Source: Cellulomonas sp. JH27-2 (GTDB lineage: Bacteria > Actinomycetota > Actinomycetes > Actinomycetales > Cellulomonadaceae). Taken from it: 64,000 bases of DNA. Location of the stretch: positions 1-64,000 of the forward strand of contig NZ_JACYFR010000005.1 in NCBI RefSeq assembly GCF_014837175.1, given 5' to 3'. Position 1 is the stretch's first letter, and each line of letters begins with the position of its first letter. The notes below the pieces were generated by a model that was not told the origin of the DNA, did not search any database, and worked only from the letters and a program-made list of their open reading frames with translations. The position numbers and the translations under genes were made by a program. Below are positions 8,540 to 18,467 of this stretch, piece after piece.

Positions 8540-8571
8540 GGCCGCAGCGCGTAGAGACGACAGGAATCACC

Positions 8572-9060
8572 GTGGCAGAGACGACGGTCGACATCGACCT
8601 CGAGGGCGACGAGACCCCCACCAGCTACACCTCCGAGACCGCTGCGCCCACCGGCCGCGGCCAGAGCATCACGGCCCCCGGCCAGGCGCTCGGTCGTCGC
8701 AAGGAGGCCATCGCCCGCGTTCGCCTGGTGCCCGGCACCGGCGAGTGGACGATCAACGGGCGCAAGCTCGAGGACTACTTCCCGAACAAGGTTCACCAGC
8801 AGCTGGTGAACTCCCCGCTGAAGCTCGTGGACGTCGAGGGTCGCTTCGACGTCGTCGCGCGCATCACCGGTGGTGGCGTCTCCGGCCAGGCCGGTGCGCT
8901 GCGCCTGGGCATCGCCCGTGCGCTCAACGCGATCGACGCCGAGCACAACCGCCCGGCGCTGAAGAAGGCCGGTTTCCTGACCCGCGACGCCCGCGTCGTC
9001 GAGCGCAAGAAGGCCGGTCTCAAGAAGGCCCGCAAGGCTCCGCAGTACTCGAAGCGCTGA
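8572..9060 (+). CDS. rpsI: 30S ribosomal protein S9
   Basis: This is S9, 162 residues with an actinobacterial N-terminal extension of about 35 residues before the conserved [18 protein letters not shown] block. The C-terminus ends in the invariant [12 protein letters not shown] tail, whose last Arg reaches the P-site tRNA. It is co-transcribed with rplM and followed by a strong hairpin terminator. The GTG start follows ACAGGA. Confidence 0.97.
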   Translation: MAETTVDIDLEGDETPTSYTSETAAPTGRGQSITAPGQALGRRKEAIARVRLVPGTGEWTINGRKLEDYFPNKVHQQLVNSPLKLVDVEGRFDVVARITGGGVSGQAGALRLGIARALNAIDAEHNRPALKKAGFLTRDARVVERKKAGLKKARKAPQYSKR

Positions 9061-9077
9061 TCCACGCGCCTCGCACG

Positions 9078-9112
9078 ATGGCCCCGGCCGGTCGCACGAC
9101 CGCCGGGGCCAT
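9078..9112 (+). terminator. terminator after rpsI
   Basis: An 11-bp perfect inverted repeat ATGGCCCCGGC / GCCGGGGCCAT encloses a 13-nt loop that can itself pair GGTC with GACC. It lies 17 nt after the rpsI stop. No T-run follows, which is usual in high-GC actinobacteria. Confidence 0.8.
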
Positions 9113-9186
9113 CGGCATGTCCGGATGTACCGGCACACGTGCCGCCGCAGGACTAGCGTGCTGCGGGAACGACGAAGGGGTCTGAC

Positions 9187-10533
9187 ATGGGTCAGCTGTT
9201 CGGGACCGACGGGGTCCGTGGGCTCGCCAACCGCGACGTGACGGCCGAGCTCGCGCTCGACCTGTCGGTCGCGGCCGCGCACGTCCTGGGGAGCCGAGGC
9301 GAGTTCGTGGGGCACCGGCCGCGGGCCGTCGTCGGGCGCGACACGCGCATCTCCGGCGAGTTCCTGGCGGCGTCGGTGGCTGCGGGTCTCGCCTCGGCGG
9401 GTGTCGACGTGCTCAACATCGGCGTGCTGCCCACCCCGGCCGTCGCCTACCTGACGGCGTCGCTCGGCGTCGACATCGGCGTGGTGCTGTCCGCCTCCCA
9501 CAACGCGATGCCCGACAACGGGATCAAGTTCCTGGCGCGCGGCGGGCACAAGCTCGACGACGACCTGGAGACGGCGATCGAGGCGCGGATCGGCGAGGAG
9601 TGGGAGCGGCCGCTCGGCGGTGACGTCGGCCGGATCCGGATCGACCCGGGCAGCGCCGGGGCGTCGTACGTCGAGCACCTCGTCGGCACCATCGACACAC
9701 CGCTGACGGGTCTGCGCATCGCGGTCGACTGCGCCAACGGCGCGGCCAGCGAGGTGGGTCCGGCGGCGCTGCGGGAGGCCGGCGCGGACGTCGTCGTCAT
9801 CAACGCGTCCCCGGACGGCCGCAACATCAACGAGAAGTGCGGTTCCACGCACCCGGAGCAGCTGCAGGCGGCCGTGGTCGCGTCGGGTGCCGACCTCGGC
9901 GTCGCGTTCGACGGGGACGCCGACCGCTGCCTGGCGGTCGACGCGTCGGGCGTCCTGGTCGACGGCGACCAGATCATGGGTGTGCTGGCGGTCGCGATGC
10001 GTGACCGCGGGGAGCTCGTCGAGGACACCCTGGTCACCACCGTCATGAGCAACCTGGGTCTGCGGCTGGCGATGCGCGACGCGGGCATCGCGACCGTCGA
10101 GACGGGGGTGGGGGACCGCTACGTCCTGGAGGCGATGCGGGCCGCGGGCTTCAGCCTCGGTGGCGAGCAGTCCGGTCACATCATCATGGCTCGCCACGCC
10201 ACGACGGGCGACGGTGTCCTGACCGCGCTGCAGCTCGCCGCACGCGTCCGGGCGACCGGCCGGCCGTTGCACGAGCTCGCGGGCATCGTCCGGCGTCTGC
10301 CGCAGACCCTCGTCAACGTCAACGGCGTCGACAAGGCGCGCACGGACGACGGTGTGCTCGCCGACGCAGTCAAGCGGGCCGAGGCCACGCTGGGCGACAC
10401 CGGGAGGGTGCTGCTGCGTCCGTCCGGTACGGAGCCGCTGGTGCGTGTCATGGTCGAGGCCGCGACCCAGTCCGCCGCCGACCGCGTGGCCGCCGAGCTC
10501 GCGGACGTGGTCCGCGACCGGCTCGCGCTGTAG
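9187..10533 (+). CDS. glmM: phosphoglucosamine mutase
   Basis: GlmM interconverts glucosamine-6-phosphate and glucosamine-1-phosphate on the route to UDP-GlcNAc. The 448-residue protein begins with the typical LFGTDGVRG, has the active-site serine loop SASHN (102-106, phosphoserine Ser104), the Mg-binding loop FDGDADR and the C-terminal phosphate-binding [13 protein letters not shown] clear AAGGGG precedes the ATG. It follows the ribosomal pair as in many actinobacteria and is followed 15 nt later by def. glmS lies 2.5 kb downstream, so two steps of the UDP-GlcNAc route sit close together. Confidence 0.97.
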   Translation: MGQLFGTDGVRGLANRDVTAELALDLSVAAAHVLGSRGEFVGHRPRAVVGRDTRISGEFLAASVAAGLASAGVDVLNIGVLPTPAVAYLTASLGVDIGVVLSASHNAMPDNGIKFLARGGHKLDDDLETAIEARIGEEWERPLGGDVGRIRIDPGSAGASYVEHLVGTIDTPLTGLRIAVDCANGAASEVGPAALREAGADVVVINASPDGRNINEKCGSTHPEQLQAAVVASGADLGVAFDGDADRCLAVDASGVLVDGDQIMGVLAVAMRDRGELVEDTLVTTVMSNLGLRLAMRDAGIATVETGVGDRYVLEAMRAAGFSLGGEQSGHIIMARHATTGDGVLTALQLAARVRATGRPLHELAGIVRRLPQTLVNVNGVDKARTDDGVLADAVKRAEATLGDTGRVLLRPSGTEPLVRVMVEAATQSAADRVAAELADVVRDRLAL

Positions 10534-10548
10534 CTGTCGAGGGCTGAC

Positions 10549-11196
10549 GTGACCGATCGTGACCGCGCCCTGCGGGAGCTCGCGCTGCGCCTGCTCGACG
10601 ACGCGGGGGCCGGGTCCGCACCCATCGTGCGTGCGGGCCACCCCGCCCTGCGCGGTGTCGCCGTGCCCTACGACGGCCAGCTGGACGACGACGAGCTGGC
10701 GGGTCTGCTCGCGCTGCTGCACCGCACGATGCGGGCCGCCCCGGGGGTCGGCCTGGCCGCGCCGCAGGTGGGTCTGCCGCTGGCGATCGCGGTGGTGGAG
10801 GACCCCGGTGTGGCGTCGCAGGAGGTGGCTTCCGTGCGCGAGCGTGTGCCGCTGGAGTACCGGGTGCTGCTCAACCCGGCGTACGAGCAGGTCGGGGACG
10901 ACCGCGTCGCGTTCTACGAGGGCTGCCTCAGCGTGCCCGCGTACCAGGCGGTCGTCGCGCGGTGGCGCGCGGTGCGCCTGACGGGCCAGGACGAGCACGG
11001 CCGGGCGCTCGACGAGGTCGTGACCGGGTGGCCGGCGCGCATCGTCCAGCACGAGACCGACCACCTGGGCGGGATGCTGTACCTGGACCGTGCCGAGCTC
11101 CGGTCGCTCGCCGCGGCCGACGAGACGGGCCTGCGATGGGCGTCGCAGCCGCGTCCCGAGCTCGCCGCCGAGGCGCTGGGGTTCCCTCTGCCCTGA
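10549..11196 (+). CDS. def: peptide deformylase
   Basis: This metalloenzyme removes the formyl group from nascent proteins. The 215-residue product has all three motifs: GVGLAAPQVG (66-75), EGCLSVP (124-130, metal ligand Cys126) and QHETDHLGG (167-175, with His168, Glu169 and His172). The third motif normally reads QHExDHLxG, so this one is intact. The GTG start follows GAGGG at 5 nt. A C-terminal extension of about 40 residues beyond the third motif is common in actinobacterial copies. It probably forms a short operon with glmM. Confidence 0.95.
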   Translation: MTDRDRALRELALRLLDDAGAGSAPIVRAGHPALRGVAVPYDGQLDDDELAGLLALLHRTMRAAPGVGLAAPQVGLPLAIAVVEDPGVASQEVASVRERVPLEYRVLLNPAYEQVGDDRVAFYEGCLSVPAYQAVVARWRAVRLTGQDEHGRALDEVVTGWPARIVQHETDHLGGMLYLDRAELRSLAAADETGLRWASQPRPELAAEALGFPLP

Positions 11197-11330
11197 CCAT
11201 GGGACCGGTCACAGTTTGCTCACGATCGGGTCGCGAGGCCTAACGATCGTGCATCGAACGGGTGAATGGACGTCACCCGCTCGTACGCTCGGACGTGGGT
11301 CGGCGCCGTCGCCACCCTCCACCACGTGGC

Positions 11331-11347
11331 ACCCGCTCGGAGCGGGT
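11331..11347 (+). other. hairpin upstream of lipoprotein gene
   Basis: A 7-bp perfect stem ACCCGCT / AGCGGGT with a 3-nt loop lies 134 nt after def and just before the Shine-Dalgarno sequence of the next gene. It may be a weak terminator for glmM-def or part of the leader of the lipoprotein mRNA. Confidence 0.4.
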
Positions 11348-11379
11348 TCCTCGTCGCGCGCCGGGAAGGAGAGGGCACC

Positions 11380-11988
11380 ATGGCCACGCGTCGCGCTGTC
11401 GTCGCCCTGCTCGGCGCGTGCACGCTCGGGCTCCTGGCGGGGTGCAGCGCCGACGACGGCGGGGCCGACTCCGCCGGGTCGTCGGCGGCCGCCGTCGTCG
11501 CACCCGCCGCGGACTGCCAGTCTCCCCAGGTCCTGGACGCGCTGGGCCTGACGCCCGCGCCCGGTACGGCCGCGACGACGCCCTCGTCCGCGACGCCGCA
11601 CCCGGACGCACCCTCGGAGGGGACCGTGCCGCGCACATTCGTCGCCGTGAGCGCGCTCGCGTGCACGCCGGGCGGCCAGCTCACCGACTCCGCCGGGACG
11701 TGGAGCTCGGTGCAGGCCACGAGCCGCGACGGTGACATGACGGCGCTGAAGTCGGCCCTCGAGCTGCCGTCGCGCGAGTCCACCGACACCGCCACCTGCG
11801 ACGACGTGCCGCTGCAGCTGTGGCTCGTGGATGCGCTCGGCCGGGCCGTGCGCGTCCAGGTGCCCACGGACGCCTGCGGCGTCGGGCCACGTGCGGAGGT
11901 CGGCAAGGCCCTCGCGGGTCTCACGACCACGGACACCGCGACCTACCCGGTCGGGCTGCTCGTCCCGTCGTCGTCCCCGAGCCCGTAG
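11380..11988 (+). CDS. putative lipoprotein
   Basis: This 202-residue exported protein has a lipoprotein signal: basic MATRR, a hydrophobic core and the lipobox LLAGC with Cys22 as the lipid-modified residue. The mature part has a low-complexity Asp/Ala/Ser/Thr linker and several Cys residues (in ADCQSPQ, ALACTPG, TATCDD and TDACG) that could form two disulfides. I recognise no family. The ATG follows GGAAGGAGAGG. It is probably anchored on the outer face of the membrane. Confidence 0.75.
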   Translation: MATRRAVVALLGACTLGLLAGCSADDGGADSAGSSAAAVVAPAADCQSPQVLDALGLTPAPGTAATTPSSATPHPDAPSEGTVPRTFVAVSALACTPGGQLTDSAGTWSSVQATSRDGDMTALKSALELPSRESTDTATCDDVPLQLWLVDALGRAVRVQVPTDACGVGPRAEVGKALAGLTTTDTATYPVGLLVPSSSPSP

Positions 11989-12029
11989 GCCTCAGGTCTC
12001 CGACCCCTAAGCCTCAGGTCTCCGACCCC
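11989..12029. repeat. short tandem duplication at a gene end
   Basis: The 19-mer gcctcaggtctccgacccc occurs at 11989-12007 and again, identical, at 12011-12029, a 22-bp period. The array starts directly after the lipoprotein stop and ends just before the convergent coaA stop. It resembles three other short duplications at gene ends in this window. Confidence 0.85.
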
Positions 12030-12034
12030 AGCCC

Positions 12035-12982
12035 TCAGATCTTGCGCAGCCGCACCCGCTCGACCGAGTGGTCGCGTCCCTTCGTGAGCACCAGGTCGGC
12101 GCGGCTGCGCGTCGGCAGGATGTTCTGCTCGAGGTTCGGGGCGTTGATGGTGTCCCAGATGCGCTCGGCGCGTTCAACGGCCTCGTCGTCGGACAGTGCG
12201 GCGTACCGGTGGAAGTACGAGTTCGGGTCCGCGAACGCGGTGCTCCGCAGCGACAGGAACCGGTCGACGTACCACTGCCGCACGTCCGGCGTGCGGGCGT
12301 CGACGTAGATGGAGAAGTCGAAGAAGTCGCTGACCGCGAGGTTGGACGCGCCCTCCGTGCTGGGTCGTGCGGGCTGCAGCACGTTGAGACCCTCGACGAC
12401 GAGGACGTCGGGCCGCTCCACGACGATCTCGCGCCCGGGCACGATGTCGTACGTCAGGTGGTCGTAGACGGGGGCCCGGACCTCGGGCCGTCCGGCCTTC
12501 ACCTTGGAGATGAACCGCAGCAGCGCGCGCCGGTCGTACGACTCCGGGAAGCCCTTGCGCTCCATCAGACCGCGGCGCTCGAGCTCGGCGTTCGGGTAGA
12601 GGAACCCGTCGGTGGTGACGAGCTGGACGCGCGGCGTGGCGGGCCAGCGGGCCAGCAGCTCGCGCAGCAGGCGGGCGGTCGTGGACTTGCCGACGGCCAC
12701 CGAACCGGCGACGCCGATGACGAAGGGCGTCGCGACGATGTCCTCGCGCAGGAAGGTGCTCGACGCCTGGTGCAGGCCGCGCGTCGCCTCGACGTAGAGG
12801 TCGAGCAGGCGGGAGATGGGACGGTAGATCGCGTCGACCTCTGCCAGGTCGATGGGGTCGCCCAGACCGGCGAGCCGCTCGACGTCGGCGTCGGTGAGCG
12901 GCAGGGGCGTGGAGGCCGACAGGCGTGTCCACGCCTCCCGGTCGAGGTCCACGTACGGCGTGGACGGGGTCAGCGCGGGCAC
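12035..12982 (-). CDS. coaA: type I pantothenate kinase
   Basis: CoaA phosphorylates pantothenate, the first and regulated step of coenzyme A synthesis. The 315-residue protein carries the P-loop [12 protein letters not shown] (90-101), then the TTDGFLYPN substrate loop and [13 protein letters not shown], all typical of prokaryotic type I kinases. CACAAT lies 6 nt before the GTG and no Shine-Dalgarno sequence is seen, suggesting a leaderless mRNA. It diverges from glmS with 113 bp between the starts. Confidence 0.95.
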   Translation of the reverse strand: MPALTPSTPYVDLDREAWTRLSASTPLPLTDADVERLAGLGDPIDLAEVDAIYRPISRLLDLYVEATRGLHQASSTFLREDIVATPFVIGVAGSVAVGKSTTARLLRELLARWPATPRVQLVTTDGFLYPNAELERRGLMERKGFPESYDRRALLRFISKVKAGRPEVRAPVYDHLTYDIVPGREIVVERPDVLVVEGLNVLQPARPSTEGASNLAVSDFFDFSIYVDARTPDVRQWYVDRFLSLRSTAFADPNSYFHRYAALSDDEAVERAERIWDTINAPNLEQNILPTRSRADLVLTKGRDHSVERVRLRKI

Positions 12983-13095
12983 GGTCCGATTGTGCCGGAC
13001 GCGGGCCGTCGGGACCCGCCCGGGCTGCGGGCGCGCGGTGTGACGTCCGCCGCGCGGCTCCGGGAGCGTCGTCGGCCCCGGATAGACTCGCCGCC

Positions 13096-14952
13096 ATGTG
13101 TGGAATCGTGGGTTACGTCGGGAGCCAGCAGGCCAGCGGACGTCCGCTGGACGTCGTGCTCGAAGGGCTGCGGCGCCTGGAGTACCGCGGCTACGACTCG
13201 GCCGGTGTCGCCCTCGTCGGTCCGGGCACGGGCCTCGAGACGGCGAAGAAGGCCGGCAAGCTGGCCAACCTCGTGGAGGAGCTCGACGCGCGCCCGCTCG
13301 ACGACTCCACGGCCGCCATCGGTCACACGCGGTGGGCGACGCACGGCGGGCCCACGGACACCAACGCGCACCCGCACGTCGCCGGGCGTCTCGCCCTGAT
13401 CCACAACGGGATCGTCGAGAACTTCGCGTCGCTCAAGGCCGAGCTGGTCGCCGACGGCGTCGAGTTCGTCTCCGAGACGGACACGGAGGTCGCCGCTCAC
13501 CTCGTCTCGCGCGCCTATGACGCGTCGGGCGACCTGACCGCCGCCATGACGAGCGTCGTGCGCACGCTGCACGGCACGTTCACGTTGCTGGCCGTGCACG
13601 CCGACGACCCGAGCACCGTGGTCGGCGCGCGGCACGACTCGCCGCTCGTCGTCGGCCTCGGCGAGGGTGAGAACTTCCTCGGCTCGGACGTGTCGGCCTT
13701 CATCGCGCACACGCGTGAGGCGCTCGAGCTGGGCCAGGACCAGGTCGTGACCATCACGCCCGACGACGTGCGCGTGACGGACTTCGACGGGCAGCCCGCC
13801 CAGGCCCGCCGCTACACGGTGGACTGGGACGCCGCCGCCGCGGAGAAGGGCGGCTTCCGCTCCTTCATGGACAAGGAGATCCACGACCAGCCGCAGGCCG
13901 TCGCGGACACCCTGCTGGGCCGCACGGACGCGCGCGGTCGCCTGGTGCTCGACGAGGTCCGCATCGACGAGTCCGTGCTGCGGGCCGTCGACAAGATCGT
14001 CGTCATCGCCTGCGGGACCGCCGCGTATGCCGGCCACGTCGCCAAGTACGCGATCGAGCACTGGTGCCGCATCCCGGTGGAGGTCGAGCTCGCGCACGAG
14101 TTCCGCTACCGCGACCCCGTGGTGAACGAGCGCACGCTCGTCGTCGCCGTCTCGCAGTCCGGCGAGACCATGGACACGCTCATGGCCGTGCGCCACGCCC
14201 GCGAGCAGGGCGCGAAGGTCCTCGCCATCGTCAACACCCACGGCTCGACGATCCCGCGCGAGTCCGACGCGGTGCTCTACACGCACGCCGGCCCGGAGAT
14301 CGCGGTCGCCTCCACCAAGGCGTTCCTCTCTCAGATCACTGCCGCCTACCTGCTGGGGCTCTACCTGGCGCAGCTGCGCGGCAACAAGTACGCCGACGAG
14401 GTCACGGAGATCCTGCGCGAGCTGCGGGCGATGCCGGAGAAGATCCAGCAGGTCCTGGACCGTGCGGGCCGGGTGCGCGAGATCGCGCGCTGGATGGTCG
14501 ACACGCAGTCGGTGCTGTTCCTCGGCCGGCACGTCGGGTTCCCCGTCGCGCTGGAGGGCGCGCTCAAGCTCAAGGAGCTCGCCTACATCCACGCCGAGGG
14601 ATTCGCGGCGGGCGAGCTCAAGCACGGTCCCATCGCGCTCATCGAGCCCGGTCAGCCGGTGTTCGTCGTCGTGCCGTCCCCGCGTGGCCGGGACTCGCTG
14701 CACTCCAAGGTCGTCTCCAACATCCAGGAGATCCGCGCCCGCGGCGCGCGCACGCTGGTGATCGCCGAGGACGGCGACGAGGCCGTGCGGCCGTACGCCG
14801 ACGAGGTGTTCTACGTGCCGCAGTCGCCCACGCTGCTCGCGCCGCTGCTGGCCGTGGTGCCGCTGCAGGTCTTCGCGTGCGAGCTCGCGACGGCCAAGGG
14901 TCTGGACGTCGACCAGCCGCGCAACCTCGCCAAGTCCGTCACGGTCGAGTAG
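13096..14952 (+). CDS. glmS: glutamine-fructose-6-phosphate aminotransferase
   Basis: GlmS makes glucosamine-6-phosphate from fructose-6-phosphate and glutamine. The 618-residue protein starts MCGIVGYVG with Cys2 as the N-terminal nucleophile once Met is removed. It has the glutaminase block YRGYDSAG and two SIS sugar-isomerase domains (SQSGETMDT and the C-terminal half), ending in [15 protein letters not shown] lies 7 nt before the ATG, suggesting a leaderless transcript. The next gene overlaps its stop by one base, so glmS, the MazG-like gene and acpS form one translational unit. Confidence 0.97.
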   Translation: MCGIVGYVGSQQASGRPLDVVLEGLRRLEYRGYDSAGVALVGPGTGLETAKKAGKLANLVEELDARPLDDSTAAIGHTRWATHGGPTDTNAHPHVAGRLALIHNGIVENFASLKAELVADGVEFVSETDTEVAAHLVSRAYDASGDLTAAMTSVVRTLHGTFTLLAVHADDPSTVVGARHDSPLVVGLGEGENFLGSDVSAFIAHTREALELGQDQVVTITPDDVRVTDFDGQPAQARRYTVDWDAAAAEKGGFRSFMDKEIHDQPQAVADTLLGRTDARGRLVLDEVRIDESVLRAVDKIVVIACGTAAYAGHVAKYAIEHWCRIPVEVELAHEFRYRDPVVNERTLVVAVSQSGETMDTLMAVRHAREQGAKVLAIVNTHGSTIPRESDAVLYTHAGPEIAVASTKAFLSQITAAYLLGLYLAQLRGNKYADEVTEILRELRAMPEKIQQVLDRAGRVREIARWMVDTQSVLFLGRHVGFPVALEGALKLKELAYIHAEGFAAGELKHGPIALIEPGQPVFVVVPSPRGRDSLHSKVVSNIQEIRARGARTLVIAEDGDEAVRPYADEVFYVPQSPTLLAPLLAVVPLQVFACELATAKGLDVDQPRNLAKSVTVE

Positions 14953-15296
14953 TGGAGATCGCGGCCGCGCAGCGCGAGATCGAGACGATCTCGCGGGTCT
15001 ACGGCCGCCTGTTCGACGTCGAGCGGACCGACGACTGGCTCGTGCTCAAGCTGCACGAGGAGGTCGGCGAGCTGACGCAGGCGTTCCTCAACCGCTCCGG
15101 CCGGACCCGCGACCGGGGTCTGAGCGCGGGGGAGGCCGACGACGCCGTGCGGGCGGAGCTCGCCGACGTGCTGGCTCACGTGCTGCTGCTCGCCGAGCGT
15201 TTCGGCGTCGACCTCGACGCCGCCCTCGAGGACAAGTGGTTCCAGTACCGGCATCTGATCACGGACGCCGACCGCACGGACGGGCCGGCCGCATGA
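14952..15296 (+). CDS. MazG-like nucleotide pyrophosphohydrolase
   Basis: This 114-residue all-alpha NTP-pyrophosphatase has metal-binding positions HEEVGEL (35-41, Glu36, Glu37, Glu40) and a second set in AELADVLAH (Glu69, Asp72), the EExxE...ExxD pattern of MazG/dUTPase-like enzymes. Such proteins clear non-canonical nucleotides; the substrate is unknown. The GTG start shares its first base with the last base of the glmS TAG. Its ATGA overlap with acpS indicates translational coupling. Confidence 0.82.
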   Translation: MEIAAAQREIETISRVYGRLFDVERTDDWLVLKLHEEVGELTQAFLNRSGRTRDRGLSAGEADDAVRAELADVLAHVLLLAERFGVDLDAALEDKWFQYRHLITDADRTDGPAA

Positions 15297-15646
15297 TCGT
15301 CGGGGTGGGCATCGACGTCGTCGACGTCGCGCGCTTCGTCGCGACTCTGCACCGCGTGCCGTCACTGCTCGAACGGCTCTTCACGCCCGAGGAGCGCGAG
15401 ATGCCCGAGACCTCCTTGGCGGCGCGGTTCGCCGCCAAGGAGGCCATCGCCAAGGCGCTCGGCGCCCCGCCGGGGATGAGCTGGCAGGACGCGACCGTCC
15501 GACGGGTCGCCGGTGCGCAGCCCGTCGTCGAGGTCACCGGGACCGTGCAGGCACGGGCCGACGAGCTGGGCGTGAGCCGGTTCCACCTCTCGATCTCGCA
15601 CGACGCCGGCATCGCGTCGGCGATCGTGATCGCGGAACGCGACTGA
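15293..15646 (+). CDS. acpS: holo-[acyl-carrier-protein] synthase
   Basis: AcpS transfers 4'-phosphopantetheine from CoA to acyl carrier protein. The 117-residue product has the metal-binding [10 protein letters not shown] (Asp8) and the second motif [13 protein letters not shown] (Glu50), plus the LSISHD strand near the C-terminus. The ATG overlaps the previous stop as ATGA. A 10-bp duplication begins at its stop codon. Confidence 0.95.
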   Translation: MIVGVGIDVVDVARFVATLHRVPSLLERLFTPEEREMPETSLAARFAAKEAIAKALGAPPGMSWQDATVRRVAGAQPVVEVTGTVQARADELGVSRFHLSISHDAGIASAIVIAERD

Positions 15647-15666
15647 CGGCTCGGGGCTGACGGCTC
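15643..15666. repeat. short duplication spanning two stop codons
   Basis: The 10-mer ctgacggctc occurs at 15643-15652 and 15657-15666. The first copy contains the acpS stop; the second runs into the stop of the convergent SDR gene. Only 18 bp separate the two genes. Confidence 0.7.
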
Positions 15667-16432
15667 AGGCGCGCCCCATGCCCTGGCCGCCGGCCGCCTC
15701 GATGCGCTGCCCCGTCACCCAGCCCATGCCCTCGGCCAGGATCGACGCGGCGGCGCGACCGACGTCGTCGGGCTCCCCGACCCTGCCCATCGCGCTCGAT
15801 GCCGCGATGCGCTCGCGGTACTGCTCGTTGTCGCGGATGTTGCCGCCGGCGAAGTCCGTCGCGGTGGCGCCGGGCGCCAGCACGTTGACCGCGATCCCGC
15901 GGCTGCCGAGGGACTTGGCCAGGTAGCGGCTGTAGACCTCGACGGCACCCTTCATGGCGGCGTACACCGAGTACGCGGGGTTGACGAGGTTGACGGTGAG
16001 GCCGGTGGAGACGTTGAGGATGCGGCCGCCGTCCGCGATCAGCGGCAGCAGCTCCTGGGTGAACATGACGACGCTCAGGACGTGGACGTCGAACAGGCGC
16101 TGGACCTCGTCGGCGTCGGTGGCGCCCAGCGGCGTCTCGCCGGACGAGCCCGCGTTGTTCACGAGGATGTCGAAGGTGTCGCGCGACCAGACGTCGCGCA
16201 GCGCGGAGCGGACGGAGTCGGCGAACGTCGCGTGCGATCCCAGGTCGGTGGTCTCGAGCGGCAGCGCGACGGCGCGGCGCCCGGCCGCCTCGACGGCCGC
16301 CACCACGTCGGCCGCCTCGGTTGCGCCGGTGCGGTAGGTGATCAGCACGTCGACGCCGCTGTCGGCGAGGGCGAGGGCGGTGGCGCGGCCGAGGCCGCGG
16401 GAGCCGCCGGTGATGAGGGCGATGCGAGTCAC
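15665..16432 (-). CDS. SDR-family oxidoreductase
   Basis: This 255-residue classical short-chain dehydrogenase/reductase has nucleotide motif GGSRGLG (9-15), NNAG (92-95), Ser142 and the YxxxK pair Tyr157/Lys161. The Arg after the glycine motif suggests NADP(H). The GTG start at 16432 is chosen because AAAGG lies 8 nt upstream and the fold begins at once. It is divergent from an XRE/MmyB-type regulator, an arrangement seen repeatedly in actinobacteria, so it is probably repressed by that neighbour. The substrate is unknown. Confidence 0.88.
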   Translation of the reverse strand: MTRIALITGGSRGLGRATALALADSGVDVLITYRTGATEAADVVAAVEAAGRRAVALPLETTDLGSHATFADSVRSALRDVWSRDTFDILVNNAGSSGETPLGATDADEVQRLFDVHVLSVVMFTQELLPLIADGGRILNVSTGLTVNLVNPAYSVYAAMKGAVEVYSRYLAKSLGSRGIAVNVLAPGATATDFAGGNIRDNEQYRERIAASSAMGRVGEPDDVGRAAASILAEGMGWVTGQRIEAAGGQGMGRA

Positions 16433-16559
16433 GAGGGTGCCTTTCGTCGGAACGTCGGTGCGTCCATGCTGCGTCGCGGCGCCGTGCGCAACCAGGCCGA
16501 GCCTGTCCGGGGATCGGCGATCCCTGGTTCCGGGGCGGGCCACCACGCACCATGGACCC

Positions 16560-17405
16560 ATGGACCGCACCCAGCTCGCCGACTTCCTGCGCACGCGTCG
16601 CGAGGCGATCCAGCCCGAGGACGTGGGCCTGCCGCGGGGGCAGCGCCGCCGGGCGCGCGGGCTGCGCCGCGAGGAGGTGGCGGCGCTGTGCGGGATGTCG
16701 GCCGACTACTACGGGCGGCTCGAGCAGGGCCGCGGCCCGACGCCGTCGGAGCCGATGCTCGCCGCGATGGCCCGCGGTCTGCGCCTGACGACGGCCGAGC
16801 GCGACCACCTGTTCCGGCTCGCGGGTCACCACGCCCCGGATCGCGTCGGCGTCGACGAGCACATCGCCCCCGGCATCCTGCGCATCCTCGACCGGCTGCA
16901 GGACACCCCGGCGCAGGTGGTGACGGAGACCGGTGAGACGCTCGCGCAGACGCCACCGGCCGTGGCGCTGCTGGGGGACCAGACGTCGTACACCGGCCTC
17001 GCGCGTTCGACCGTCTACCGCTGGTACGCGGACCCCGCCTCGCGCGACGTCTACCCGCGCGAGGACCACGCGGAGCGTGGTCGCACGTTCACGGCCGAGC
17101 TGCGGGGCGCGTACGCCCGCGGTGGCCGCGGATCACGCGCGGCCGCGATCGTCGAGGCGTTGTCGGCCCGGAGCCCGGAGTTCGTGGCGGTGTGGGCCGA
17201 GCACGACGTCGACGACAAGCACGCCCGGACCAAGCGCATCGCGCACGCCGAGGTCGGCGTCCTGACGCTCGAGTGCCAGACGCTGCTGGACACCGACAGC
17301 GGTCAGCGCCTGCTGGTGTTCACCGCCACGCCGGGCTCGCCCGACGCGGACCGGCTCGCGCTGCTCGCCGTGATCGGTGCGCAGCGGATGAGCTCGTCGG
17401 GCTGA
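16560..17405 (+). CDS. XRE-family regulator with MmyB-like ligand domain
   Basis: This 281-residue regulator has an N-terminal HTH (about residues 1-75) containing LRREEVAALCGMSADYYGRL, the standard start of the MmyB/XRE group. A C-terminal PAS-like ligand domain follows (about 100-275), with the WYADPASRDVYP segment typical of these proteins; some members bind fatty acids. It faces the SDR gene across 127 bp and probably controls it. The frame starts at ATG 16560; an ATG at 16552 is out of frame. Confidence 0.88.
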   Translation: MDRTQLADFLRTRREAIQPEDVGLPRGQRRRARGLRREEVAALCGMSADYYGRLEQGRGPTPSEPMLAAMARGLRLTTAERDHLFRLAGHHAPDRVGVDEHIAPGILRILDRLQDTPAQVVTETGETLAQTPPAVALLGDQTSYTGLARSTVYRWYADPASRDVYPREDHAERGRTFTAELRGAYARGGRGSRAAAIVEALSARSPEFVAVWAEHDVDDKHARTKRIAHAEVGVLTLECQTLLDTDSGQRLLVFTATPGSPDADRLALLAVIGAQRMSSSG

Positions 17406-17426
17406 GCCGTGTGTCGTCGGCTCAGC
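17401..17426. terminator. bidirectional hairpin containing both stop codons
   Basis: GCTGAGCC (17401-17408) and GGCTCAGC (17419-17426) form a perfect 8-bp stem with a 10-nt loop. The stop of the XRE gene (17403-17405) and the minus-strand stop of the oxidoreductase (17422-17424) both lie in the stem, so the two convergent genes share one compact terminator. Confidence 0.6.
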
Positions 17427-18417
17427 GCAGCTCGGGGATCACCTGGGACTCGAACAGCTCCATGCTGCTGCGGTCGTAGGCCGCGTCGGCGAAGTAGATG
17501 ATCGCGTAGCCGAGGCCGAGCCCCGCCATGTGCTGCAGCTTCTCGACGACCTGCTCGACCGTGCCGACCAACGGGCCGTTGCGGAAGTCCTCGGCGAGCT
17601 GCGGTGCCCGCTCGGGCAGCGTGAGGGCGTAGTGCTCCTCGATCCACGCGATCCGGTCGTCGACGTCCGCCTGCGTCTCGCCGATGACGATGTTGTAGTT
17701 GGCCGACCGCACGATCTCGTCGAACGGCCGCCCGATGGCGTCGCAGTGCCCACGCAGCACGTCGGACTTGTGCGCGAACGTCTCGGGCGTGCCGTCGAAG
17801 TTGGTGTACTGCGCGTGCTCGGCCGCGATGCGCAGCGTCTTGCGCTCGCCGCCACCGGCGATCCACAGCGGGGGGCCGTCCTCCTGCAGCGGCAGGGGAG
17901 CGAGCTGCGCGCCGGCCACCTGGTAGTGCTCGCCGTCGAGCGTCGCGACACCGTTGGTCCACAGCTGCTTGAAGATCTGGACGCCCTCGTCGAGCATCGC
18001 GATCCGCTGGCCGGCGGTCGGGAAGCCGTAGCCGTAGGCGCGCCACTCGTGCTCGTACCAGCCGGCGCCGATGCCCATCTCCACGCGTCCGCCGGAGATG
18101 ACGTCCGCCGTCGCGGCGACCTTCGCCAGGTAGGCGGGGTTGCGGTACGCCATGCACGTGCACATCTGGCCGAGGCGCACGCGGCTCGTCGATGCGGCGA
18201 AAGCGCTGATCAGGCTCCACGCCTCGTGCACGGACTCCCCGTTGGGCTCCGGGACCGCGTGGAAGTGGTCGTACACCCACAGCGACTCCCACCCCTCGGT
18301 GGCGTCGACGTGCTGCGCGAGGCCGTTCATCACCGCCCAGTGCTCGCGGGGCTCGATGCCCGTCAGGTCCTGCCGCCAGCCTTGGGGGATGAAGGTTCCG
18401 AAGCGCATGCTCCGCAC
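17422..18417 (-). CDS. LLM-class (luciferase-like) F420-dependent oxidoreductase
   Basis: This 331-residue TIM-barrel flavin/F420 enzyme of the luciferase-like monooxygenase family shows the N-terminal MRFGTFIPQGW strand, ESLWVYDHFH, the SGGRVEMGIGAGW block and WIAGGGERKTL, which is the phosphate-binding region. Actinobacterial members mostly use F420 and act on varied substrates; none can be assigned here. The GTG at 18417 is used; an internal ATG at 18408 would remove three residues. Confidence 0.85.
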   Translation of the reverse strand: MRSMRFGTFIPQGWRQDLTGIEPREHWAVMNGLAQHVDATEGWESLWVYDHFHAVPEPNGESVHEAWSLISAFAASTSRVRLGQMCTCMAYRNPAYLAKVAATADVISGGRVEMGIGAGWYEHEWRAYGYGFPTAGQRIAMLDEGVQIFKQLWTNGVATLDGEHYQVAGAQLAPLPLQEDGPPLWIAGGGERKTLRIAAEHAQYTNFDGTPETFAHKSDVLRGHCDAIGRPFDEIVRSANYNIVIGETQADVDDRIAWIEEHYALTLPERAPQLAEDFRNGPLVGTVEQVVEKLQHMAGLGLGYAIIYFADAAYDRSSMELFESQVIPELR

Positions 18418-18467
18418 GTTACCCCGCCCGTGTGGCCCGTGCGGCAGGGAGCCGACAAGATGGACGT

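Noticed and set aside
8461-11064. An 867-codon minus-strand open frame opposite rpsI, glmM and def
   Set aside because: No recognisable protein; the plus strand encodes three conserved genes with start sites and a terminator between them.
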